DNA of 64,000 nt from Streptomyces sp. MP131-18 (GTDB lineage Bacteria; Actinomycetota; Actinomycetes; Streptomycetales; Streptomycetaceae), in assembly GCF_001984575.1 (NCBI RefSeq), contig NZ_LZNS01000001.1:2647950-2711949 (forward strand). The letters run 5' to 3'. Both the position numbers and the translations under genes were made by a program. The notes below the pieces were generated by a model. It saw nothing but the letters and a program-made list of their open reading frames with translations. It searched no databases and had not been told where the DNA came from. How positions within the stretch are numbered: position 1 is the stretch's first letter; each line of letters begins with the position of its first letter. Below are positions 50,832-58,608 of this stretch, one piece after another.

Positions 50832-52073
50832 ATGGGCAGACATACGCATCCACACCACGGCCCCGGTCTCGCCGCCCCGGGTCGCCGCGCCATGCTCGGT
50901 GCCGCGGGCGGGCTGCTGATCGCCGCCGCGGCCGCCGGTGGCACGCGGGCGGCCGCCGCCGGAGGCGCGGCCGCCACCAGGACCACCGCCGCCACGGCCG
51001 GCGCCGCGCGAGCCTCCCGGCTGCACCATCCGCCGGCCACCACCCTGGTCCACGCCGACATGCACAACCACACCGTGATGTCCGACGGGGACGGCGATCC
51101 CGAGCTGGCGTTCGCGTCGATGCGGGACGCGGGCCTCGACGTCGCCGCGCTGACCGACCACAGCACGCTGTTCTCGGTGGAGGGACTCAGCTCCGCCGAG
51201 TGGTCGCGCACCGGCGCACTGGCCGACGCGGCCGACGACCCCGGCCACTACACCGCCATCCGCGGCTTCGAGTGGTCGCACCCGCTGCTCGGGCACGCGA
51301 ACGTCTGGTTCACCGAGGACTGGGTGGACCTGCTCGGGGCGGGTTCGATGGGCGGCTTCTTCGACTGGCTCGGCAGCCGTTCGGCCGTCGCGAGCTTCAA
51401 CCATCCCGGCCGCGAGCTCCTGCGCTTCGACGACTTCGCCCACGAGGCCGCGGCGCAGGAGCAGATGGTCGGCCTGGAGATGTTCAACCGCACCGACGAC
51501 TACCTCTTCGAGGGCTGGTCCGACGGCCGCCCCTCCCCGCTGGTCGCCTGCCTGAACGCGGGCTGGCGCACCGGGCTCACCGGCGTGACCGACGAGCACG
51601 GCACGGACTGGGGCTTCCCCGAGGGCAAGGGCCGCAGCGGCCTGTGGGTCACCGAGAACACCCGCGCGGGCGTGTTCGAGGCGATGCGCGCCCGCCGTTT
51701 CTTCGCCACCCGCCTCTCCGGGCTGCGCCTGGACGCGACGGCGGGCGGCGTGCGCATGGGCGGAACGCTGCCGGTGGCCGCCGGGGACATCACGTTCGTG
51801 GTGGACCTGGACCGCGGTCCCGACTGGGCCGGCAAGCCGCTGAACATCCAGGTACTGCGGCCGGGCAGCGACGCGCCGGCGGTGGTGGACGTGATCGAGA
51901 CGCAGTCGGGGCGCCTGACGGAGTTCACCGTTCCGCTGACCGCGGACGACGGCACCTGGGTCGTGCTGCGCGTCTCCGACCCGGCGCAGGCCAACGGCAC
52001 CCCGGGCCCCGACGGGCACCCGTGCAACGACTGGGGCGTCGCCTACACGAGCCCCTGGTGGCTCACGGCCTGA
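50832..52073 (+). CDS. Exported PHP-domain metallohydrolase (CehA/McbA-like)
   Basis: A 413-residue protein with a twin-arginine-type leader (APGRRAMLGAAGGLLIAAAAAGG, residues ~13-36) and an Ala/Thr-rich stretch before the mature domain. Metal-binding PHP motifs are HADMHNHTVMSDGDGDPEL, LTDHSTLF, FNHPGREL and TDEHGTDW. A beta-sandwich C-terminal domain (VDLDRGPDWAGKPLNIQVLRPG) follows, as in CehA/McbA phosphoesterases. It probably cleaves a phosphodiester or carbamate outside the membrane. The ATG at 50832 was chosen over one at 50811; neither has a strong ribosome site. It overlaps the end of the hxlR-type gene by 11 bp. Confidence 0.88.
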   Translation: MGRHTHPHHGPGLAAPGRRAMLGAAGGLLIAAAAAGGTRAAAAGGAAATRTTAATAGAARASRLHHPPATTLVHADMHNHTVMSDGDGDPELAFASMRDAGLDVAALTDHSTLFSVEGLSSAEWSRTGALADAADDPGHYTAIRGFEWSHPLLGHANVWFTEDWVDLLGAGSMGGFFDWLGSRSAVASFNHPGRELLRFDDFAHEAAAQEQMVGLEMFNRTDDYLFEGWSDGRPSPLVACLNAGWRTGLTGVTDEHGTDWGFPEGKGRSGLWVTENTRAGVFEAMRARRFFATRLSGLRLDATAGGVRMGGTLPVAAGDITFVVDLDRGPDWAGKPLNIQVLRPGSDAPAVVDVIETQSGRLTEFTVPLTADDGTWVVLRVSDPAQANGTPGPDGHPCNDWGVAYTSPWWLTA

Positions 52074-52443
52074 GGGAACGGCCCCGGCCCTGACCGCCGC
52101 GCCCGGGCGGCGCGCCGGCCGGGGCCCACCGCTCGGCCCAGCGGCCGATGGCCTCGACGACGGGCTCCAGGTCCCGCCCCATCGGCGTCAGTTCGTAGGT
52201 CACCAGCACCGGCATGCGGGCGGTCACGACGCGGGCGACGAGCCGTTCGGAGGCAAGCTCCCGCAGCCGGTTGGCGAGCATCCGGTCGCTCACCCCTGGC
52301 ACGGCGGCGGCGATCTCCCCGAACCTCCGCGGCCCGCCGAGCAGCACCCACAGGATCGCCCCGTTCCAGCGCCGCCCGATCAGCTCCACCGCATAGTGGT
52401 AGGCGGCGCGCCGGCTCTCGTCGCGGTGAGGTGGACACGGCAT
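52063..52443 (-). CDS. HxlR-family (winged helix) transcriptional regulator
   Basis: A 126-residue regulator starting at the ATG at 52443 behind GGAG. It contains Cys at the third residue (MPC, typical of the redox-sensing HxlR/DUF24 family, where the N-terminal cysteine senses quinones or aldehydes), and the winged helix IGRRWNGAILWVLLGGPRRFGEIAAAVPGVSDRMLANRLRELASERLVARVV. It lies 4 bp after the FAD-oxidoreductase stop codon and is the third gene of an operon that includes a WrbA-like quinone reductase, so quinone or oxidant sensing is a reasonable inference. Confidence 0.93.
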   Translation of the reverse strand: MPCPPHRDESRRAAYHYAVELIGRRWNGAILWVLLGGPRRFGEIAAAVPGVSDRMLANRLRELASERLVARVVTARMPVLVTYELTPMGRDLEPVVEAIGRWAERWAPAGAPPGRGGQGRGRSLRP

Positions 52444-52447
52444 GTGA

Positions 52448-53839
52448 TCAGCTCCGGTCCCGGCGCTCCTGCCCGCCCCCGGCCGGCGGAATGTTCTGAT
52501 TCGTCCGGAAGAGGTTGCCGGGATCGTAGGCGGCCTTGATCCGGCGCAGCCGCGCGAAGCGCTCGGCGCCGTAGGCATCCCGTATCTGTTCGGCAGTGGC
52601 ATCGCGCGGCAGGTAGTTGACGTAGGCGCCGCCCGCGCCGAACGGCTCCAGCGCCCGGATCAGGCGCCGGGCCCAGTCCCTGTTCACCGCGTCGTCCGCG
52701 GGCGCGTCCCACTTCGCCTCGACGAACACGTTGTACGGGGCGTGCCGGAAGCCGACGGCGGTCTCCGCCGCGTCCCGGCGCGACACCGCGCCGTGCAGGT
52801 GCTCGACGATGACCGCGCTGCGGTGGGAGGGCGCCTCGGCCGCGAACTCCGCGAGCACCGCCACGACGTCCTCGCCGAGGTGGCGGAGGGTGGTGGTGTG
52901 CCAGTAGTGCCGACTGCCCCAGCCCGCCATCGCGTCCATGAAGCACTGGCCCGCCACGTAGCTCCGCGCCGTCACGGAATCCTCCGGGCTGCCGACGGCG
53001 CGCATCGTCGACAGCAGCGGCTCCGCGGACGCGGGGCCGCCGGCCGCGCGCGGTGTCAGCATCACCACCGGATCGCCCGCCCGGGAGTGCCCGAAGACGA
53101 ACTCCGCGACGACGTCGTCGGGCAGCTCACCGGCGCGCGAGCGGTAGGCGGCGACCGCCTCCTGCGCCCGGTCGAGCGGCCAGGCGAGCAGGCCCGTGAC
53201 CAGCTGCGTCACGGGGTGGAGGTCGAAGTGGAAGGCCACCACCACGCCGAAGTTGCCGCCGCCGCCGCGCAGCGCCCAGAACAGGTCGGGCTCGGTGGTG
53301 GCGTCCGCGCGCACCAGGGAGCCGTCGGCGAGCACCACGTCGGCGGCCCTGAGGTTGTCGACGGCCAGGCCGTGCAGGCCGCGCAGCGCCCCGATGCCGC
53401 CGCCGAGCGTCAGCCCGGCCACGCCGGTGGTCGAGACGATGCCGCCGGTGCTCGCCAGGCCGTGCTGCTGCGTGGCCGTGTCGTAGTCGCCCCACGTCGC
53501 GCCCGGCTCCGCCCGCGCCGTCGCGCGTTCCGTCGCGCGTTCCGCGGTGACGCGGACGCCCCGGAGCGAGCCGAGGTCGAGCATCAGCCCGCCGGGCGCC
53601 ACCGCGAAACCCGCGCCGCTGTGCCCACCGCCGCGCACCGAAAGCGGCACCCCGGCCGCCGCCGCGGTGGTGACGGCCGCTGCCACGTCGGCCGCGGACC
53701 TGGCCCGCAGCACGGCGGCGGGCCGGCCGGGCAGCGAGGCGGTGTAGAGCCGCAGCGCGTCCTCGAACCCGGCGGCGCCGGGCGGCAGCAGCCGCCCGCG
53801 CGTGCGGCGGTCCAGCTCGTCGAACCAGGCGGCGGTCAC
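52448..53839 (-). CDS. FAD-linked oxidoreductase of the BBE (berberine bridge enzyme-like) family
   Basis: A 463-residue flavoenzyme. The FAD-binding PCMH domain shows RPAAVLRARSAADVAAAVTTAAAAGVPLSVRGGGHSGAGFAVAPGGLMLDLG (the RGGGHS histidine is the usual covalent FAD site) and GGIVSTTGVAGLTLGGGIGALRGLHGLAVDNL. The C-terminal BBE motif is YVNYLPRD with LFRTNQNIPP. The second covalent cysteine of double-linked members is not obvious: the LTLGGGIG segment lacks it. The GTG start overlaps the WrbA-like gene by 4 bp. The substrate is not predictable; an alcohol, sugar or aromatic is usual. Confidence 0.92.
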   Translation of the reverse strand: MTAAWFDELDRRTRGRLLPPGAAGFEDALRLYTASLPGRPAAVLRARSAADVAAAVTTAAAAGVPLSVRGGGHSGAGFAVAPGGLMLDLGSLRGVRVTAERATERATARAEPGATWGDYDTATQQHGLASTGGIVSTTGVAGLTLGGGIGALRGLHGLAVDNLRAADVVLADGSLVRADATTEPDLFWALRGGGGNFGVVVAFHFDLHPVTQLVTGLLAWPLDRAQEAVAAYRSRAGELPDDVVAEFVFGHSRAGDPVVMLTPRAAGGPASAEPLLSTMRAVGSPEDSVTARSYVAGQCFMDAMAGWGSRHYWHTTTLRHLGEDVVAVLAEFAAEAPSHRSAVIVEHLHGAVSRRDAAETAVGFRHAPYNVFVEAKWDAPADDAVNRDWARRLIRALEPFGAGGAYVNYLPRDATAEQIRDAYGAERFARLRRIKAAYDPGNLFRTNQNIPPAGGGQERRDRS

Positions 53840-54492
53840 GCGGGCTCTCCCGCGAGCGCGCCGGCCGGGCCGGCGGGGGCGGGCAGCGGGCGGCCGAGGA
53901 GCAGCGCCTTCTGCGTGACGCGGCGGCCCAGGTGCCCGGCCGCGGCGACCGTGGCCGCGGCCGGGCCCCGGCCGGCCCGGTCGTCGCCGCTGACGCCGTA
54001 GGGGTTGCCGCCCGCCTCCTCGACCACGGGATCGCTGTAGCCGGGGGGCACGAGGATCGCGCCCCAGTGCATGAACACGTGGTACATGCTGGTCAGCGTC
54101 GTCTCCTGGCCGCCGTGGACCGATCCGGCGCTGGTGAATCCGCTGACCACCTTGTCCACCAGCGCATTCCGCGCCCACAGCCCGCCGGTGGTGTCGAGGA
54201 ACTGCTTCAGCTGGGCCGCCATGTTGCCGTAGCGGCTCGGTGAGCCGAAGACCAGTGCGTCGGCCCAGGTCAGGTCGTCGAGGACCGCCTCGGGAACGTC
54301 GCGGGTGGCTTCCGCGTGCCGCCGCCAGTCGGGGTTTGCGGCCACCGCCTCGGGCGGGGCCAGCTCGGCGACCCGCCGCAGCCGCACCTCGGCCCCCGCG
54401 CCCGCGGCGCCGCGGGCGACGGCTTCGGCCAGCCCGTGGACGTTGCCCGTGGAGCTGTAGTAGATGACGGCGACTCTCGCGCGCTGCCGCAT
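53836..54492 (-). CDS. WrbA-like NAD(P)H:quinone oxidoreductase (flavodoxin fold)
   Basis: A 218-residue FMN-binding protein. The start at 54492 has GAGGT. VAVIYYSSTGNVHGLAEAVARGAAGAGAEVRLRRVAEL is the flavodoxin FMN-phosphate loop and WrbA lead-in; FGSPSRYGNMAAQLKQFLDTTGGLWARNALVDKV and MHWGAILVPPGY match WrbA. It reduces quinones by two electrons, protecting against oxidative stress. It is the first gene of a three-gene operon (WrbA-like, FAD oxidoreductase, HxlR) whose promoter contains a 26-bp palindrome, facing a divergent TetR gene. Confidence 0.93.
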   Translation of the reverse strand: MRQRARVAVIYYSSTGNVHGLAEAVARGAAGAGAEVRLRRVAELAPPEAVAANPDWRRHAEATRDVPEAVLDDLTWADALVFGSPSRYGNMAAQLKQFLDTTGGLWARNALVDKVVSGFTSAGSVHGGQETTLTSMYHVFMHWGAILVPPGYSDPVVEEAGGNPYGVSGDDRAGRGPAAATVAAAGHLGRRVTQKALLLGRPLPAPAGPAGALAGEPA

Positions 54493-54620
54493 GGGGCATA
54501 CCTCTTTCGTGCCGGTCTTTCCTGCGGTCTTTCCTGCTGAACGGGCACCCCGCCGCCCGCCGGATGCCCGGCACACCGGCCAGGCGGACACCGGCAAGAA
54601 GCGGAGAACTCTCCGGTCAA

Positions 54621-54646
54621 GATAAACGGAGAGCCCTCCGTTTATC
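54621..54646. promoter_or_regulatory. 26-bp palindromic operator between the tetR gene and the wrbA-like operon
   Basis: Perfect 11-bp arms GATAAACGGAG (54621-54631) and the complement (54636-54646) with a 4-bp centre. Reading the minus strand, TTGATA and TATCTT lie at its two ends 18 bp apart and form a promoter for the wrbA-like operon that is covered by the palindrome. This fits a TetR dimer-of-dimers repressing that promoter; a smaller GGAGA/TCTCC repeat lies at 54603-54614. Confidence 0.75.
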
Positions 54647-54708
54647 AAGGCGGCCGGTCGCCCGCCGGTACACTCGCCACTGTCCTGAGCCGAGACACGG
54701 GGAGCACC

Positions 54709-55326
54709 ATGCCGCGCGCCGAAGGAAGCAGACGGGGCCAACTCCCCGTTGTGGGCGCCGAGTTGCCCGAGCGAGCGGACGCCGCCCGCAACCGCAGGAA
54801 GATCCTCGCCGCCGTCAGGACGCTGGCCGCCTCGCGCGGGCTCGACTCGATCTCGTTCGACGAGGTCGCCGCCGCCGCGGGCGTGGGCGTGGGCACGGTC
54901 TACCGCCGCTTCGGCGACAAGTCCGGGCTCGCCTACGCCCTCCTCGACGACAGCGAACGCGCCCTCCAGACCGCCTTCCTCCAGGGCCCGCCCCCGCTCG
55001 GCCCCGGCGCGCCCCCGCGGGAGCGGATCACCGCGTTCCTCCACGCCTACCTCGACCGGCTGCTCGCCGAGACGGACCTGCTGCTCGCCGCCGAGACCGG
55101 CGCCCCGACCGGCCGGCACACCGGCGCATACGCCGCCCACCGCGCGCACCTGGCCGGCCTGGCCGCCCAGGCGCGCCCGGACGCGGACGCGGGCTACCTC
55201 GCCGACGCGCTGCTCGCCCCGCTCGCCGCGCCGCTGATCGTGCACCAGACACGCGACCTCGGCATGGACCGGGACCGGATCAGGTCGGGCCTCGACACCC
55301 TGGCGCGCGCGCTCATCCCCGGCTGA
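54709..55326 (+). CDS. TetR-family repressor, probable regulator of the wrbA-like operon
   Basis: A 205-residue regulator. The helix-turn-helix is at residues ~25-70: NRRKILAAVRTLAASRGLDSISFDEVAAAAGVGVGTVYRRFGDKSGLAYAL. The ligand domain follows (ITAFLHAYLDRLLAETDLLLAAETG). It is divergent from the wrbA-like operon across a perfect 26-bp palindrome, the classic arrangement for a TetR protein that represses the neighbouring operon and releases it on binding a ligand, here possibly a quinone or aromatic compound. The ATG is used; the upstream ribosome site is GGGGAG. Confidence 0.92.
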   Translation: MPRAEGSRRGQLPVVGAELPERADAARNRRKILAAVRTLAASRGLDSISFDEVAAAAGVGVGTVYRRFGDKSGLAYALLDDSERALQTAFLQGPPPLGPGAPPRERITAFLHAYLDRLLAETDLLLAAETGAPTGRHTGAYAAHRAHLAGLAAQARPDADAGYLADALLAPLAAPLIVHQTRDLGMDRDRIRSGLDTLARALIPG

Positions 55327-55338
55327 CGCCGGGCCGCC

Positions 55339-55947
55339 TCACCTGCGGGCGGCCAGCCCGTCCCACGCACCCATCGCCGCGTCGACCACGCCGAGCAGCT
55401 CCGCGCGCGGGGCACCGTCGCGGGCCTGGATCGACAGCCCGTGGAAGACCGTGGTGTAGAACGACGCCAGCGCGGCCGTGTCGGCGCCCGCGGGCACGTC
55501 CCCTTCTGCGACGCCGCGTTCGATGCGGTCGCGCAGCAGCCCCTGCGTCCGTCGGCGATCCTCGGCGAGGAACCGGCGGACGGTCTCGTTCTCCGGCGCG
55601 CAGTTCGTCGCGGCCAGCACGATCATGCAGCCGCGCGGGTTCCCCGGCTCGGTGTACGCCACGGCGTTGCCGCGCAGCACACCGTCGACCGCGGCGCGCG
55701 CCGTGGCCGACCCGGTCAGCGCGCGTTCGGTGATGCCGCCCTCGGTCCTTTCGTACAGGGCGACGGCCTCGCGGAAGAGCGCCTCCTTGGAGCCGAACGC
55801 CGCATACAGGCTGGGCGACTTGATGCCCATGGCCGCGGTGAGGTCGGTCAGCGAGGTGGCCTCGTAGCCCCGCTCCCAGAACAGCCGCATCGCGGAGAGC
55901 AGCGCGGCCTCGCGGTCGAAGCTGCGCGGGCGGCCACGTCCTGCCAC
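55339..55947 (-). CDS. TetR-family repressor, divergent from the SDR-SMR genes
   Basis: A 202-residue TetR protein with DNA-binding residues ~10-55: GRPRSFDREAALLSAMRLFWERGYEATSLTDLTAAMGIKSPSLYAAFGSKEALFREAV. The MGIKSPSLYAAFGSKE and later RGCMIVLAATNCAPENETVRRFLAEDRR match the group with a C-terminal cysteine-bearing ligand domain. It is divergent from a short-chain dehydrogenase plus SMR pump operon, with two 17-bp direct repeats and a promoter between them. It probably represses these genes. It converges with the other TetR gene, 12 bp apart. Confidence 0.92.
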   Translation of the reverse strand: MAGRGRPRSFDREAALLSAMRLFWERGYEATSLTDLTAAMGIKSPSLYAAFGSKEALFREAVALYERTEGGITERALTGSATARAAVDGVLRGNAVAYTEPGNPRGCMIVLAATNCAPENETVRRFLAEDRRRTQGLLRDRIERGVAEGDVPAGADTAALASFYTTVFHGLSIQARDGAPRAELLGVVDAAMGAWDGLAARR

Positions 55948-55964
55948 GCCGGCCCTCCCACTTC

Positions 55965-56038
55965 TGTGTCGATCACCAAAGAAAACCCTTGACCTCCGAG
56001 AATACTCCGTGCCCTAATTAATGTATCGATCGACAAAG
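55965..56038. promoter_or_regulatory. Promoter with flanking 17-bp direct repeats (tetR/SDR divergent region)
   Basis: TGTGTCGATCACCAAAG (55965-55981) and TGTATCGATCGACAAAG (56022-56038) agree in 14 of 17 positions and are 57 bp apart. Between them, TTGACC (55989-55994) and CCTAAT (56013-56018) form a -35/-10 pair with 18-bp spacing for the plus-strand SDR gene. The second copy contains TCGATCGA, an 8-bp palindrome. These are candidate TetR operators. Confidence 0.6.
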
Positions 56039-56051
56039 AAATGGGGCTGTC

Positions 56052-56786
56052 ATGCTCGCAGACAAGGTCGCGCTGGTCACCGGGGGCAGCAGGGGCATCG
56101 GCGCCGCCACGGCGCTGCGCCTGGCCCGGGAGGGCGCCGACGTGGCGCTGACCTACGCCACCGCGAAGGACCACGCCGAGGACGTGGTGGCCGGGATCAG
56201 GCGCAGCGGGCGGCGCGGGCTCGCCATACCGGCCGACAGCGCCGCGCCGGACGCCGTCGGCGCCGCGGTGGACAGGACCGCCGCCACGTTCGGCCGCCTC
56301 GACATCCTGGTCAACAACGCGGGCATCTACCCCTTCGGACCGCTGGACGCGCTCACGGTCGAGGAGATCGACCGCACGCTCGCCATCCACGTACGGGCCG
56401 TGCTGCTCGCCGCGCAGGCGGCGGCCCGGCACATGACGGCGGGCGGCCGGATCATCACCATCGGCAGCAACCTGGCCGAACGCGTTCCGCACGCCGGCAT
56501 CACCCTCTACGCGGCGAGCAAGTCCGCGCTGACCGGGCTCACCCAGGGGCTGGCCAGAGACCTGGGCGAACGCGGCATCACCGCCAACCTGGTGCAGCCC
56601 GGCTCCACGGACACCGACATGAACCCGGCGAACGGCGAGGAAGCCGACCAGCAGCGCGCCCTCACCGCACTCGGCCGCTTCAACTCCCCCGAGGACATCG
56701 CCGCCATCGTCGCCCACCTCGCGGGCGAGGGAGGCCGGACGACCAGCGGCAGTTCGTTCACCGTCGACGCGGGCGCCAACGCGTGA
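56052..56786 (+). CDS. Short-chain dehydrogenase/reductase (SDR)
   Basis: A 244-residue oxidoreductase: cofactor motif VALVTGGSRGIGAATALRLAREGADVALTYA, structural VNNAGIYPFGPLD, catalytic Ser region ITIGSNLAERVPHAGITLYAASKSALTGLTQ (Tyr-x3-Lys is YAASK), ending FTVDAGANA. The NADPH preference is suggested by Arg after GGS. It begins the operon with the SMR pump gene 62 bp downstream. Such SDRs often lie next to TetR repressors and SMR pumps and may reduce quinones or ketones. Confidence 0.95.
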   Translation: MLADKVALVTGGSRGIGAATALRLAREGADVALTYATAKDHAEDVVAGIRRSGRRGLAIPADSAAPDAVGAAVDRTAATFGRLDILVNNAGIYPFGPLDALTVEEIDRTLAIHVRAVLLAAQAAARHMTAGGRIITIGSNLAERVPHAGITLYAASKSALTGLTQGLARDLGERGITANLVQPGSTDTDMNPANGEEADQQRALTALGRFNSPEDIAAIVAHLAGEGGRTTSGSSFTVDAGANA

Positions 56787-56848
56787 GCCCGGCCCACCGC
56801 ACCACCACCGAGGTCCACCGCACCACCGCAGAAAGGAGCCGGCCGTCC

Positions 56849-57166
56849 ATGGCATGGGGCATTCTCCTGGCAGCCGCCCTGCTCGAACTCGTCTGGGCGC
56901 TCGCGCTGAAGCAGGCCGACGGCTTCTCCAGACTGTGGCCCAGCATCATCGGAGTCACCGTGGCCGCCGCGAGCTTCGCGCTGCTGACCATCGCGCTCGG
57001 CAGCCTGCCGATGGGGACGGCGTACGCCGTCTGGGTCGGCATCGGCACGGTGGGCGTCGCGCTCACCGGGATCGTTGCGCTCGGCGAGAGCGCCGCACTC
57101 CCCCGGCTGGGCTTCCTCGCGCTCATCGTGATCGGCGTGATCGGGCTCAAGGCCCTGGAGAGCTGA
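56849..57166 (+). CDS. Small multidrug resistance (SMR) efflux protein
   Basis: A 105-residue inner-membrane protein with four helices: MAWGILLAAALLELVWALALKQADG, PSIIGVTVAAASFALLTIAL, MGTAYAVWVGIGTVGVALTGIVAL and ALIVIGVIGLKALES. The conserved membrane Glu in helix 1 (LLELVWALALK) is present, the residue that binds protons and cationic drugs in EmrE-type proteins. The family's W-x-G-I-G motif is in AYAVWVGIG. The GAAAGGAG ribosome site at 56831-56838 precedes the ATG at 56849. It works as a dimer; a guanidinium or quaternary-amine substrate is possible. Confidence 0.94.
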   Translation: MAWGILLAAALLELVWALALKQADGFSRLWPSIIGVTVAAASFALLTIALGSLPMGTAYAVWVGIGTVGVALTGIVALGESAALPRLGFLALIVIGVIGLKALES

Positions 57167-57179
57167 CCCCCGGAACGGC

Positions 57180-57216
57180 GGGCCGGGCCCGGGGCGCGCG
57201 GCCCCCGGCCCGGCCC
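57180..57216. terminator. Bidirectional terminator between the SMR and pectate lyase genes
   Basis: An inverted repeat GGGCCGGGCC(C)GGGG at 57180-57194 with its partner at 57202-57216, 15 positions with one mismatch, lying in the 74-bp gap between two convergent genes. Confidence 0.7.
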
Positions 57217-57240
57217 GGTGGGAGGGATGGCGGGGCCGGA

Positions 57241-58245
57241 TCAGGTGCCGATGCCGGCCTGCGGCCCGGCACCCGCCTGGAGCAGGGCGGGCACGTCGCC
57301 CGCGGGGTCGAGGGTGTAGGAATAGTGCGCACCCGGGTCGAACGCGGTGCCGCCGGTCTCCTGGCGGCCGTCGCTGTCGACCACGATGCTGCCGCTCTCG
57401 ACGAGCGAGGCGTCCGCGTCCTTGTAGTAGGGGTCCTCGACGTTCTCGAAGTAGCTGTTCTCGATCACGGTGTTCGACGAGCCCCTGGACCAGTTGCCGC
57501 TTCCGGTGTCCTGGAGGTGGTTGTTGTACAGGTGCGCCATGCCGACGTTGTCGATGCTGGGGTTGCGCGAGTTGGTGTCCCGCACCCAGTTGTGGTGGAT
57601 GGTGATGCGGGCGGTGACGTTGTCGGTCCAGCCGATGCCGAAGGACTTGTTGCCCTCGCTGAGGATGTTCCAGGACACGGTGAGGTTGGTGGTGTCCTCG
57701 CGGCTGTCGATGAGGCCGTCGTTCATCCGCTCGATGCGGTTGTGGTCGATCCAGACGTGGTCGGCGCCGTCCATCTGGATGCCGTCGTAGTCGTACCCGT
57801 CGTCGCCCGGGTCGTCGTCGGACATGCGCGTGTCACGGATGGTGAGGTTGCGGATGATGACGTTGGAGACCTCGTTGAGGAAGAAGCCGCCGCCGACGAT
57901 CTCGCCCTCGGTGCCGACGCCGACGATGGTCTTGTCCGACGCGACCCGGATCTCGTGGCCGAACGGATCGGCCTCGATCGCCGCGGCGACCCTGATGACG
58001 TAGGGCTCCGAGGCGGTGGCGTAACGGTCCAGCTCCTCGAAGGTCGTCACGGTCACGGTCTCGCCCGCCGCGCCGCCGGTCGTGCCGCCTTCGGTGGACG
58101 CGAAGCCCTCCGGCGCGTCCGCCGCGGCGGGGGCGGCGGCGTGGGCGCCTTCCTGGCCTGGGGTGACGCCGAGCAGCGAGCCGCACACGGCGGCCGCCAG
58201 CGCGGCGGGCAGCCACCACCTGCGGGTCGGGATGGTCCTGCTCAT
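57241..58245 (-). CDS. Secreted pectate lyase, family PL1
   Basis: A 334-residue secreted enzyme that cleaves polygalacturonate by calcium-dependent beta-elimination. Signal peptide ~1-36 (WWLPAALAAAVCGSLLGV). The beta-helix carries the PL1 hallmarks DYDGIQMDGADHVWIDHNRIERMNDGLID (vWiDH), ITIHHNWVRDTNSRNPSIDNVGMAHLYNNHLQ (the RxPxxR-like catalytic area: RNPSID in which the arginine is retained) and DTTNLTVSWNIL. The start ATG at 58245 has GGAGAG. Its promoter lies under a 46-bp palindrome with a CebR-type core; a LacI regulator gene is divergent upstream. Confidence 0.95.
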   Translation of the reverse strand: MSRTIPTRRWWLPAALAAAVCGSLLGVTPGQEGAHAAAPAAADAPEGFASTEGGTTGGAAGETVTVTTFEELDRYATASEPYVIRVAAAIEADPFGHEIRVASDKTIVGVGTEGEIVGGGFFLNEVSNVIIRNLTIRDTRMSDDDPGDDGYDYDGIQMDGADHVWIDHNRIERMNDGLIDSREDTTNLTVSWNILSEGNKSFGIGWTDNVTARITIHHNWVRDTNSRNPSIDNVGMAHLYNNHLQDTGSGNWSRGSSNTVIENSYFENVEDPYYKDADASLVESGSIVVDSDGRQETGGTAFDPGAHYSYTLDPAGDVPALLQAGAGPQAGIGT

Positions 58246-58288
58246 GGATGCTCTCCAAGGGTGGGGGTGTGGGGGTTGGTGCGGGCCG

Positions 58289-58334
58289 GTCGTCCGCCGC
58301 CTTTTGGGAGCGCTCCCAAAAGGCGGCGGACGAC
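58289..58334. promoter_or_regulatory. 46-bp perfect palindrome with a CebR-type core, upstream of pectate lyase
   Basis: Perfectly self-complementary from 58289 to 58334 (23-bp arms, no spacer). The centre is TTGGGAGCGCTCCCAA (58304-58319), identical in its 14-bp core TGGGAGCGCTCCCA to the CebR-type box at 42012-42025. It lies 44 bp before the pectate lyase ATG. It can act as an operator and, in RNA, as a very strong hairpin in the pectate lyase leader. Between here and the LacI start at 58609 there is no gene. Confidence 0.85.
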
Positions 58335-58608
58335 GGCACGGTGCGCGGGGCCCATCGCGGCTCGGCCGGTCAGGCGGGCGTCCGCCCGGCCGGGGGTGAA
58401 GGACCGCCGGCCCGGCGCGTCCGGCCCTGCCCGCTCCACGGGGTGGAGAAGCTCGTCATCACTGGCACGTCCCTGCCGTCGATAATTTCGCGAGCCGATC
58501 CGAACAATGAGGTGCCGGAACCGTAGAGGCTGCCCTCCCGGCCGTCAAGAGGCCGGGAACGACGGGGATTTCGGCCATCGAAACGTTCGACGCACCTAGA
58601 CTCTCGAC
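58335..58608 (+). promoter_or_regulatory. Leader and promoter region of the LacI-family gene
   Basis: TAGACT (58597-58602) lies 6 bp before the ATG at 58609, so transcription would start at or very near the ATG and give a leaderless message; there is no ribosome site. TCGAA-ACG-TTCGA (58578-58590) overlaps the -10/-35 interval and is a possible autoregulatory site. No gene is seen. Confidence 0.5.

Noticed and set aside
58289..58334. Coding reading across the palindrome
   Set aside because: Because the palindrome reads the same on both strands, both yield the same peptide string; this follows from the palindrome and is not a gene.
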